From: Fomes fomentarius
Lineage: Eukaryota > Basidiomycota > Agaricomycetes > Polyporales > Polyporaceae
DNA length: 64,000 nt
NCBI GenBank assembly: GCA_022606135.1
Contig: JABYQN010000011.1
Location: 868,001 to 932,000 of the forward strand
Direction of reading: 5' to 3'
Below, piece after piece: positions 53,052 to 62,884 of this stretch. Made by a program: the position numbers and the translations under genes. The notes under the pieces were generated by a model, which was not told the DNA's origin, searched no databases, and saw nothing but the letters and a program-made list of their open reading frames with translations. The first letter of the stretch is position 1. Every line of letters begins with the position of its first letter.

Positions 53052-54458
53052 ATGCCCTCGTCCGAGTCGGTCGCAGCGAGCAAGGTCTCCTTCACCGTTC
53101 GACGACCGACTCCCGCATCGCGCGGAGAGTCTGACTCTGACTCATCTACCTTCAAAATCCCTACTCTTCCCCGTCATCTTTCTGGCACTAGTACCCCAAA
53201 CGGCCCTCTCGGACGAAGTGCACCGCCCACACCCAAGTCCCGCACATACAGCGAGCGCGATAGTTCGGACGAAGGCTCGGAGGGGGAAGATGAGCTGGTG
53301 ACAGCGTTTGACCAATTCGGTGCCCAGCGGTGTGTTACCTCAGCTCATTCTCGCAGATCGTGTCTTCAACTCACAGCAGCCCGCTCTCGTGGCAGATTGC
53401 ATGAGAAGCCCAAACCACAGGGACCGCTTGTAATCCCCGCGCTCAAGAACAAAGATTGGCGTGAGCTCGCTCGCAAGCGCAAGCAGATCTACCTCCCTCC
53501 GAGTGCGGCTGCGACTACTGGGGCGGACGGGTCCGTCGGTGGACTCGGTACCCGTGACACTATCAACTCTGGCCCTCAGGCGTCGGGCTTGCAGTTCCGC
53601 AAGCGTGTCAAGCTCGAGGAAGATCAAGATGTCTCCATGCCCGACGCCGATGCCCCGCAGTCCACGGAGGAGATCAAGAAGCAAGAGACGGAAGACGAGA
53701 AGGCCCTCCGCGCCATCCTTGCAAGTGCAGCTTCTGGAGACGACGCTGGCATCGACGGTCCCCAGATCGATGTCATCCCCGCTGCCACTGAAGATGACGC
53801 ATACCGCCAGGACGTCCTCGAGCTCCCAGACCCTGCCACGCTCGAGGACTACGAACGCGTGCCGGTATCGCAGTTCGGCGCAGCGTTGCTTCGCGGGATG
53901 GGCTGGAAGGAGGGCACGGCTGCAAGTAGGAAGAACAAGGGCCTCGTAGAACCGTGGCTTCCAGCGCAACGCCCGGCCCTCCTCGGCATAGGCGCGAAGG
54001 AGAGGGAGGTGTTTGATGATGGCAGCAAGCGGAGGAAGGGTCCGGCACGTCCTGAGAAGCGGTATGTGCCGGTGGTGAAGAAGGAGCGCAAGTCAGAGGG
54101 TGGGGACAACAACACCGGGAGCGAGCGCGAGAGGGACTCGCGGAGCGGTTCTCGACGGCTATCCAGGTCTCCTTCACCTGACCGTCGTCGGGACCGTGAC
54201 AGGGATAGTCGGCGAGATGGCCGGGATCGTGGTCACTATAAGGATGACGACCGGTACCGGAAGAGCGACAGAGACCGCGACTACGACCGGGACCGTGAAC
54301 GGGACCGCGATCGACGTCGGGACGAAGACTACGATTCGTCTCGCAAAGACAGAAGTCGTGATTATGATCGTGACCGGGACCGCGACCGGCGCAGAGATCG
54401 CTCTCGCTCCAGAGATAGGTACGATCCGTCGAAGAGGAAAGACAAGGTCGGATACTAG
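53052..54458 (+). CDS. Spp2-type G-patch pre-mRNA splicing factor
   Basis: Nuclear splicing factor of the Spp2/GPKOW/MOS2 group, whose G-patch activates the DEAH helicase Prp2 before the first step of splicing. I place the start at the ATG 53052 in a good context (CCACCATG). The N-terminus is Ser/Pro-rich; then LHEKPKPQGPLVIPAL and KNKDWRELARKRK, a conserved block of this family, and the G-patch VPVSQFGAALLRGMGWKEGTAA. The C-terminus is a long Arg/Asp/Ser-rich (RD/RS-like) tail ending RKDKVGY. A 66-bp intron at 53330-53395 restores FGAQR|LHEKP; because it is a multiple of three and has no stop, the region is also open unspliced. Spliced length is about 446 aa. No KOW motif is visible after the G-patch, favouring Spp2 over GPKOW. 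Confidence 0.85.
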   Translation: MPSSESVAASKVSFTVRRPTPASRGESDSDSSTFKIPTLPRHLSGTSTPNGPLGRSAPPTPKSRTYSERDSSDEGSEGEDELVTAFDQFGAQRCVTSAHSRRSCLQLTAARSRGRLHEKPKPQGPLVIPALKNKDWRELARKRKQIYLPPSAAATTGADGSVGGLGTRDTINSGPQASGLQFRKRVKLEEDQDVSMPDADAPQSTEEIKKQETEDEKALRAILASAASGDDAGIDGPQIDVIPAATEDDAYRQDVLELPDPATLEDYERVPVSQFGAALLRGMGWKEGTAASRKNKGLVEPWLPAQRPALLGIGAKEREVFDDGSKRRKGPARPEKRYVPVVKKERKSEGGDNNTGSERERDSRSGSRRLSRSPSPDRRRDRDRDSRRDGRDRGHYKDDDRYRKSDRDRDYDRDRERDRDRRRDEDYDSSRKDRSRDYDRDRDRDRRRDRSRSRDRYDPSKRKDKVGY

Positions 54459-54963
54459 CCCGGCAGTCGGCGGGACATGCTACTGATACTGTACGCCTGC
54501 TCCTTGTATTCCCTCATCCAATTCGCTGTGATTAGATGACTCTGCAACATTGTTGTACCCCTTTCATAGTCGTGCTGTCCGACTTGATGCGGCCCGACTC
54601 CTAATAGGGGGTGATACCGACCACCTGTATCTATTCGTCCCATACAGCGCATCATACTGGTGCACTATGCATCATCCGAGACCATAGAGTAGAAATCAAA
54701 GCTACTCTACGAGGAGAAGTTGAGTGAAACATTGCGTCCGACGTCTAGACGCGAAGCCCAGAACCATGATTAGAGTAGTTTTGTTCGGTCATATGTTCTA
54801 TGTACATGTACATAAGATAGGATGCAATGTTCGGTACAACGACAAGAACGCCTCCATAGACCATAGAACATAGATACCCTATACCTCACCCCATCCCTGA
54901 CTCCTTCGTCTCGAGCGACACCGGGCACTCCGTACTTAGTACTCAATACTAAGTGCTCAACTC
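54459..54963. other. Convergent intergenic spacer
   Basis: 505 bp between two convergent stop codons (54458 and 54964). It should contain both 3' UTRs and polyadenylation signals. No other feature was seen. Confidence 0.5.
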
Positions 54964-57900
54964 TCAGTGCACGACGGCGCCGATCCGCGCCCAGAACATC
55001 TCCTCCCGCAGCCGCACGAGCTCCTTGTAAGTGCGCTCCTCCCAGGTCGCGTCCCCGACATACTGCCCGTTATCCTGCTCCTCCGCCTTGTCGGTCTCGG
55101 TCTCAGTCTCCGCCGGCACGGCCGAACTCGCCTCCTCCTCCTTCTCACCCACCGCTGCCGCGGGGGCAGGTGCTGCAACGGCAGCTTCCTCCAGCTGAGC
55201 AGGCGCAGAGGGCTTCGAGTCACCATTCACGCGGGACTCTTCCGCAGCAGGCGCCGTCTTGTCCGACTCAGGCTGCTCTTCCTCCACCGCAGCAGGTGTA
55301 GGTGCATCTAAGCTATCCACTGCAGGAGCGGCCACAGGTGCAGGTGCAGGTGCAGGTGTAGGTGCGGCAGTCTCAGTCTCAGTCTCCGCAATTTGCTCTG
55401 GCTCTTCCGTCACGGGAGCGGCTTCCTCTGCTGGTGCAGCTGAGGGAGCGGGTGTCGGGGTTGCGTCACCATCCGCCGCCGCCGCTGTTTCTTGCGGCGC
55501 GTCCGTGGTCTCGGTCGTCGGAGGCACGTCAACACTGTCGCGTTTCGGTTGGTCCGTAGTCTGAGATAGGAGCGTAGACGAGGGACGTGCGCGAGCAGCG
55601 GCACGACGCGGGAGCGGCGGAGGTGCAGGAGATCCAGTGCGTGAAGGAGGATTGTTGTCGTCAACGGCAGCGGCTGTTGCAGCAAGCGGCTCAGAGGCAG
55701 GGGCAGAGGTAGGGGTAACACTCTCGGAAGCGGCAGCAGGCTGAAGCTCGTTTGCTGGAGCTGTCTCCTCAGTGACGGGGGACGGCTCTTGGGAGACCGG
55801 AAGAGGGACGGTGATCGCAGCAGGGGTGGTGTCGAGGCCATGCGGCGCGAGCTCTTCTGTGGGTGTGCTGAAGGAGTCGTTCGACGTCGCACGGGATATG
55901 GACGTTGGTACTTCGAGTTTGGGTTTCGAGTCTGCTCGGTCCTCGGTTGTGACTGGGGCTGTAGGAACTGCTTCCTGTGACGGCGGTGCGGGTTCTTGAG
56001 CCGGAGAGACTGCATCCTCTGAGGGTTGTGTTGGTGCTTCTGAAGCAGTAGCAGGAGCCTCGCTCTTAGTGACCTCGTTTGGCTGGGACTCTGCTTGCAC
56101 AGACTCGCTTGGTGCTGTGGCATCCCCGTTAGGCACACCATTCGCCCCCGCCTTTGCTTCAGGCTCAGGTGTACTGGTGCCCCTTCCCCGATTCCTCTTC
56201 GGCAACGGAGGAGGTACAGCGGCCGCTACCGGTGCCCGACCAGTGGTGGTTACAGGCGCAGGTGTAGCGGCAGCGCTGTTCTCTTTGAAGGGCGGAGGCA
56301 CGCGATGAACAGATGACACTGAGGACTTCGGCACATGCGACGGGTGCGAAGGCGGCGGAGGGGGCAAGGACTTGCGGGACGGGTCTCTTGGGGGAAGCTT
56401 CGGCCGTTCATCCTTCTTCTCTGCGTCCTTGAGCTTCGGTGCCTCCTTCTCAGGTTCGCGCGCGCCGCTTAAGCTACGCTGCATCGAGCCCCAAAGCGAC
56501 CCGAGCCCCATCTTCGCCCTTCGTGGTGCCGGCTCGATGGTGGTCACTGGCTTACCGTTGGCAGCCGCGACGCCGTTCGTGCCGTCGTGCTTCTGGTCAA
56601 TTCCGTTCACACCTGGCTTCGCGTTGCCGTTCAGGTACGGCGCGGTGGGCGGTTCCTCCCAGATCTTCTCGACAATGCTCGTCCGGACGAATGCCCAGAG
56701 CGAGCATGTGGTGCGCAGTCTGGCCAGGCACCATCCGTTGGTGCAGAGCGGATATATGGAATGGCGCGCAGGGGTGCTAGGTTGTTGGGAGGAGATAGGA
56801 AGACTGACAGGAAGGCCAGAAGATGTCGCCTCCAGGCGAAAGATGTAGAGCTGTGACGGAGGCTCCGTGTTGGGTGCACCAAACTGGGTCGAATATCGGT
56901 TGTGGCCGGTAAAGGGAGTAGGGAGGTTGATCTCACCCGCGCGCACATTCTTAAAGAGCGTAGTCGACCATGACGCGCTCTGCGACCCGGTGCGGACAGA
57001 ATTGGGGGTTGTAGGCGTACTAGCAGGGGAGTCGCTGTGCGTCGAATAGATGGGCATGCCGCAGAGTGCGCAGACTATATGGGTATGATGTGAGCTTGCG
57101 GGTATATTTGGCGGAGCCAGCTCCTCCAATAGGTTCGTGAATTGCATGGGTTCCACAGTGAGTTGACCGCTGTAAATGGCGGCGAGTACGGACCGTCGCG
57201 AAAGCCAGTTCAGTGAAGGCGCGAGGTCCAAGCGCACAGTGGGATCTCTGTACATAGCTGTCAACGCTATATAACATGCGAGATATGTACAAGACGTACG
57301 AGTCTTCAGCAAGGAGTCGGGCCAAGAATGGTAGGGGAAGAAGTGTTGACATTGCGGGAGGTTGCACAGATGCTGAGAGACCCACGACGTCAGCATATGT
57401 TATAGAAAACAGAAGAATGGCTTTACCTGGGCGGATGGCACGAAGATGGGATATGAATATGAGGAACTCGTGGTAGGGGACATGAGAGGCCAGCAATCGA
57501 GCTCGACTCAAGCTTGCGTTTTCATGTGTACGGTCAATCCACTTGCCTTTGCCCATACGGATTCGCATTTCTTCCACCCTCCTACCCGCTTGTTCCTTCT
57601 CCGACTGCAACGTCTGCATCTGAGCTTGAAGAGCACCAACAATCTCTTCTGCACTGCGCAACGCCGCTTCTGTCTCCTGCAATTTGCGCGCACTCCTAGC
57701 TTCCCCAATCCGTGCATCCGCCACCATGATGTTAGCCTGGTTGAAAAGGCCAGCACTAAGGTCATCCAAATCCTTCTCAATCTCCGCACGGGCAGTCTCG
57801 GCCTGTCCACGCCGCGCGGCTTCCTCTGTTGCCTTCTCCATGAGACGGGTGAGCTCTGCGGTTACGTGCGATTTCTCGACAAGCAACCCGGTGCTAAGTG

Positions 57901-58249
57901 CAGAGAGATGCTGTGTGCGCTCGAGCTCGAGCTGGGAAATTTTGAGTGTGGTTTGACGAAGATTGGACGAGGTGACATGTAGTTCGTCCTCGAGGTCTGA
58001 TACACGATCGTAGGAACGCACAAGCTTGTTGTTGAGTTGAGAGACCTGGGAGAAGAGGTCTTGGACCTGCTCGCGAAGAGACTCGATGACCATGGCCTGC
58101 GCATCCGGGTCAGAGTGGTGAGACTGTAGCTTGGCATCCTCGCCGTCCGCGCCAGCTGGGACGATAGTCGTCTTCTGTTCAAGCAGGTCCGCCTCAGCGT
58201 TGAGTTCATGCATCTCGCTGTCTACGGAAGGCTTCTGAGCATGTGTCAT
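54964..58249 (-). CDS. SEC2: Sec2-type Rab guanine nucleotide exchange factor
   Basis: Exocytic Rab (Sec4/Rab8) exchange factor homologue, acting on secretory vesicles during polarised growth. About 1,059 aa from three exons: 57427-58249, 57300-57372 and 54964-57247. The N-terminal third (residues about 50-240) is a heptad-rich coiled coil with the Sec2/Rabin blocks LEDELHVTSSNLRQTTLKIS, LTRLMEKATEEAARRG and LSAGLFNQANIMVADAR. After it come PYHEFLIFISHLRAIRP, LLPLPFLARLLAEDS and DPTVRLDLAPSLNWLSRRSV, a conserved fungal segment including HIVCALCGMPIYS. The last 450 residues are low-complexity, Pro/Ala/Glu/Thr-rich with PPPPPSHPSH and PLPKRNRGRG motifs that could bind SH3 domains. The C-terminus is LVRLREEMFWARIGAVVH. 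The long plus-strand frames opposite the Ala/Pro-rich part are shadows. Confidence 0.87.
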
Positions 58250-58836
58250 GGCGTCAGACCAGGCAGTCCTGGAGGGTTCGTAGTTCCCCGGGGTAGGTTG
58301 TTAGTCTAGACAAGGCAGGCAGTAGAGGAATATGACAGCCGGATTCCCGAGCTTGCAGGAATGGGGGAACGTGGACAGCTCGCAGTCGAGACGTCACTCC
58401 TCTTGCACGACGAACCATATCCGGCGGGCGTCAAAGCCTTTGGACAACAATGACAAACAAACACTGCGAGCTTGAGCAACTCGGAGTCGAGCCAACTCGC
58501 AAACATATAACGTGATGATGCGCTCCTACACGCTGCGGTTTTCAGCGCAAGTTGGCACTGGCAGAAGGTGGACTCATTGATGATACGGGTTGAGTGGACT
58601 ATCACGTGAGCGAGATACTACATGACACGTGGACAAGACGCGACGCGTGGTTGAAATGCCAAACTCGGGGAAGTGCCGCCTGAAGGCAGTGAAGCGCGAC
58701 GTTGTCCATCCCCACCACGAGTCCACCGTCTTTGCTCCCTCCACACTCCCTGGTACGACTCGCGCGACATCAGAGACCTGTATAGATTGCTAGCTCTAGT
58801 TCCAAGTCTTGCATCGGTGTGAGGAAGGGAACCCAT
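58250..58836. other. Divergent promoter region between SEC2 and STN1
   Basis: 587 bp separate the start codons of two divergent housekeeping genes, so this should be a shared or back-to-back promoter. No clear TATA box or coding feature was found. Confidence 0.5.
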
Positions 58837-61159
58837 ATGAGCAAGACGTCTACAGCTCAGGCTTCCGCCAGGACTACCATCTCGCGTACATCATCCATTC
58901 TGTTGTCACCATCCAAACGCAGGAAATTAGAAGGTGATCAGTCCTCACGGACGACAGAAACGAAAGAAACTGCTCTTGCACCTGTACAAGAGGATGGAGT
59001 GCAGCAACAACCATCATCTACGGATATCCTGAGATGGACGTTCACGCGAGCCGCCATCGCCTCTTGTTTTGTGAAGGATGTGTTTGAGATGAAGGAGAGC
59101 GGAACCAAAGGTAAGCACGCATTGCTCTATGCGTGCGGACCAACTCTTGACTGTCGTTCAGACGTGGAGTACTTCTGGCTAGGGCGCATCCCTTGTCGGA
59201 CGGTGCGGCTGGTCGGTGTCATAGTTGGAGTGCAAGTCTGGGAGAAACGCACTGTCTACACGATTGATGATGGCACTGCAGTCGTTGACTGCGCTCTTGC
59301 ACACGCACAAGTAGCTCCCGCAAGTCCTGTCAAGCCTAAGTCGAAGTCTGCTACGTTGAGCAAGGATATGACCAAGTCTACAAGGTCTTCCTTTGCCGAT
59401 TACTTGCTATCTTCACGCAAAGTGCCTCTACCTCTGTCGGCAACCACTAATATCAAGTCTACCAATGCTGAACCTCCCCCTCCACCCAAACCGGCCGTAT
59501 CTGTCGGCCAGATTGCACGGATAGTCGGACGAGTGGTTCCTAGATTTGATGCTAGGATCATCCTCGTTGACGAGATTTGTGAGTCGCCACTTGTATTACT
59601 GGCCATTCCTACTCATTCGACCCAACATAGCACGATGTGCTTCATATAATGACGAATCTAACCACTCCATATCTGTCTCTGACCTTCATCGCACAACGTA
59701 CTATCCTTCAGAGCCACTCCCACCATTCATACCCCCTGTGCATACATCGCACTCCAGTGCATCTCATCATCCATACGCTGGTTGTCTTAGATCGCCATCG
59801 AAGCGTGCTACAACGCAAGTACCTCAGACACCGGCTTCAACTCGTTCAATTCCTGCCTCGACCACAACCTCTCCTAGCACCTCAGTCACGACATCGTCGC
59901 CGTCATCTAGTACCGGTGGAGAACCACGGGTAAGCTCAAATTCTCTGCCGCAAGACCGTGTGCTCACGTACACTAAGGTACCTCGCCTGCGGCACCCCTC
60001 GCGTTTACGCACCCGAGATCTCAGTTCAAATACGTTCCGTATCTACGTGAAACACTACATGGACAATGCACCACCACCTCGCCGAAAGCGCGGATCACAC
60101 TCTCGTACGCGTTCTGTGTCTCCCTCTCCCACACCGAGATTGTCGCAAGCGAGGAGAGGGGACCTTGTGGCAACCCCGACAAAGTCCCGTCGTGGTCAGG
60201 TTGAAACTGGCGTCGATGCGACCCCTCGTCCGGCTGGGTGTCTCGCCATAGAACGCACACCACGCGCAAGCCTCGCATCCGCTGCGGATTCTGACGATGA
60301 AAGCGACGACGAGGTGGACGCGACATACGGACAGCTGTATGGCTATACTCTATCACATCTGCGCCGGGTCCCCGAGCTGTCCCTCCTTGCACGACGTGTC
60401 GTGAAGACAGAGGCTCATTGTCGCGCCAAAGAGGAGCGCAAGAAGGCAAAGTCTCACAAACTCCAGCTCCCGTCCACGTCCGCTTCTTCTGCATCAGGGT
60501 CAACGTCACGATCATCTCCAGATACTCCGCTCGGACCTGCAGTGAAGCGGTTGTTCAAGCAAGCCATCCGCACGCTGTTTTCAGAGGGCGAAATCGTGTT
60601 ATGGAGTGGGCCCGTTCGTCCCCTACCCGAACCGGTCTTCGACCCACTCGTCCCCTCCTCCTTGGGACTATGGAAAGCGAACACAAGCACAAGCTCGGCA
60701 GCGACCTCATCATCATCGCGCTCCGCAATCTCGTACGATGACTGGGACGACGATGAGGCGCTGAGCGAGCCCACACGGGGCGAAGAGGCGTACGTTCCGC
60801 TCACACCCGCATACTTTTCGCGCGTCCTCGAAAGCGCGATCCGGACGATCATGACACAGGCAGCAAGTCTGGGAGAGGGAGAAGGAGGAGAAGCGACGCC
60901 CAAGCTGAAGGCGAAGTCGACTTTCTCGTCCTCGTCAGCGCGGGGGAACTCACTTATTGAGCGGCTCAGAGCGCAGGAGAAGGAGAATGCGGGCCCCCCA
61001 TCGGGTCCCACGAAGGAGCAGCTGCTGGCGTGGTTGAGGAGTAGCGACGAGCGGTGGGCGAGGGTGGGCGAGTGGACGGTCGAGGAGGCGTTGCAGTGGG
61101 GGAAGAGGGAGGGGAGGCTCTGGTGTGTTGGAAAGGGCCGCTGGGAGGTGTGTGGGTGA
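58837..61159 (+). CDS. STN1: Telomere-capping CST complex subunit Stn1
   Basis: OB-fold protein of the CST (Cdc13/Ctc1-Stn1-Ten1) complex that protects telomere ends and recruits DNA polymerase alpha. About 739 aa from exons 58837-59110, 59162-59578 and 59631-61159. The OB fold is seen as VEYFWLGRIPCRTVRLVGVI, VGVQVWEKRTVYTIDDGTAV and, after a Ser/Lys insertion, IARIVGRVVPRFDARIILVDEI. A long Ser/Thr/Pro/Arg-rich linker (residues about 240-480) follows. The C-terminus contains two helical blocks consistent with the winged-helix pair of Stn1: PAVKRLFKQAIRTLFSEGEI and LLAWLRSSDERWARVGEWTV..WCVGKGRWEV. Introns are 51 and 52 bp; the first is a multiple of three and open. The family call rests on the OB region; the long linker is atypical compared with yeast Stn1. 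Confidence 0.8.
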
Positions 61160-61470
61160 GTGGTGGTGCTATGAGCGTACAAGTGGTGTCCACTGTTCTC
61201 GATCGTCATCGAACGCTGCAGCGAGGATGTTACATGTTTGCGACAAATGCTCGGGTGCAATACACTGCACAGTGATCTCGATTGTTCAGTTGCGAGTGTT
61301 GTGACGTGAGCTCCTCTCCCGAATTTCTATTTAATCGTATCTGTTCGTGCACCTGCCCCCCAAAGCTGTTCATGTGGTCGCGCTGTGGAATCATAGTATG
61401 GGCATCTACGGCTTGCGAACACTTGACCAGCCACATGGATGCTGCCATCGCGGCACTGCTATCGTAAGTG

Positions 61471-62083
61471 CCGGGTAGGTGCTTCTGGCCCTTTTCCCTC
61501 ACTTATCGGTTGCGTGGAATTCACGTCGATATGTTGCGTGAAGTCGCGTCGGGAGTCGTGAAGTTGGTAATCCTTGCTTACGGTATGCTCCTCGCCTCTC
61601 AATGTATTCAGATGCTTAAAGCTCACATGATGTCCGCATTCGTGATCATCCTCACACTTAGAAAATCTTCCAATGGCAGCGTTCACTCAGCTGGATAGTC
61701 TTACTATCTGCTTCCTTCCAGGCGGCGATGCCACAGCCACAATCTGGGCTAATGTACTTGACCTTCTCAGCAGGACGTCCTCGACCCTCAGATGCCTCAA
61801 ACTGCGCGGCTTGTATACCAGCGAAGCCTTGTCCCTGGAGTCCAGACGGAATCGCACCAGCATCGTCCGTGGGCCGTGTCTCAACGCCGGCGAATTGAAG
61901 GAAGTCGACTCTCTTCTCTCTGACGATAGATTCAAAGATCTCCATGCGGTTCATCTAACCTACCTGCAAGTCACGAAGGAGCAGATGGAACCCTCGGAGC
62001 GGCGGAGGATTATCGCCGATATGGAGAGCTGGATGCCACAGTTTCGTGCGCGAAAGGGCACGACTCTGAGAATAGACATGTGA
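61471..62083 (+). pseudogene. 5'-truncated F-box/LRR gene fragment
   Basis: Corresponds to the C-terminal part of the neighbouring F-box gene at 62885. IHVDMLREVASGVVKLVILAYG matches its SVDVLRLVAPSALKLDI segment. After an intron ending about 61666, LPMAAFTQLDSLTI, IWANVLDLLSRTSSTLRCLK and LYTSEALSLESR match FPIAAYTKLESLTL, VWANVTRLLEEVSSPLKTLT and MCTSEAYALAHS. The F-box and the first LRR part are missing upstream, where STN1 ends at 61159. The fragment continues to KGTTLRIDM and a stop at 62083. It is best read as a remnant of a tandem duplication, although a short transcript cannot be excluded. Confidence 0.65.
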
Positions 62084-62884
62084 GTGGTTCGTGACTGGGA
62101 GTACTGCCTACTGTTAGAGCCTGACGCGATGCTGTCAAGGGAGGAAGTGATCAGGTACCCCTCAGATGAACCCAGTTCAATTGAACAGACGTAGGAGTCT
62201 TTCCAAGGTTCGCGCTCCGTTCTATGGATCTACGGATCCTCATAGATCTGAAGCACTAACTCTGGTCCTGCTCCGATTGATTGTGCACCACAGGTTCACA
62301 TGTTATCGTCGCGGAATAGGTCAAGATCGGACGACGAACGTCGCATGGAAACTTGCCACCGTTAGGCTACAATGCTTCTCGTCTGTCAATTCCCATCCCA
62401 TCAATGTCAGGCGTGCTGGTACTCCTCGCATTGAGACCACTGCGAGCTTGTGTGGCTCCCCGCAAAATCGAGCGGGAAGGCTTGTTACTGGGTACAAGGC
62501 TCAGCGTGCTACCGTTTGCTCGCGAGAGGCTAGCGCTACCACTGGCACAGCCCAGCTGAGAAGTTGGAATTAGCCACTCTCACTGCTCAGTATTCATATA
62601 CTCCAACTTGATGGATATTGATAAATCAACTCATCAACTTGAAGGTGAACCGGTTGGCAATTGGATGATGATGTTCAGTCAGATTAAGTCGTCTCGCTGT
62701 CTGGCAATTAGTCCCACGCCACTAGCGCTTGTTAGCTTCCCATGCTCTCCAGTATGAGAGCAACCACTCCACCTCCACGAACGACTCTCCGATCACTGGT
62801 CCTGCTGGATAGTAAGTGACTCTCCTGCCACACCTATCGACTACTGACTGCGTATATGCTCCGCTCATACTCTGTAGTCAGGAG
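62084..62884. other. Intergenic, nothing recognised
   Basis: 800 bp between the truncated F-box fragment and the next F-box gene. Overlapping plus-strand frames at 62166-62573 have no recognisable domain. A possible non-coding first exon with a GTAAGT donor at 62812 and TAG acceptor just before 62878 could belong to the F-box gene. Confidence 0.4.

Noticed and set aside
54967..56848. Several long plus-strand frames rich in Ser, Gly and Arg
   Set aside because: They are opposite the Ala/Pro/Glu-rich low-complexity tail of the Sec2 homologue and arise from its codon bias.
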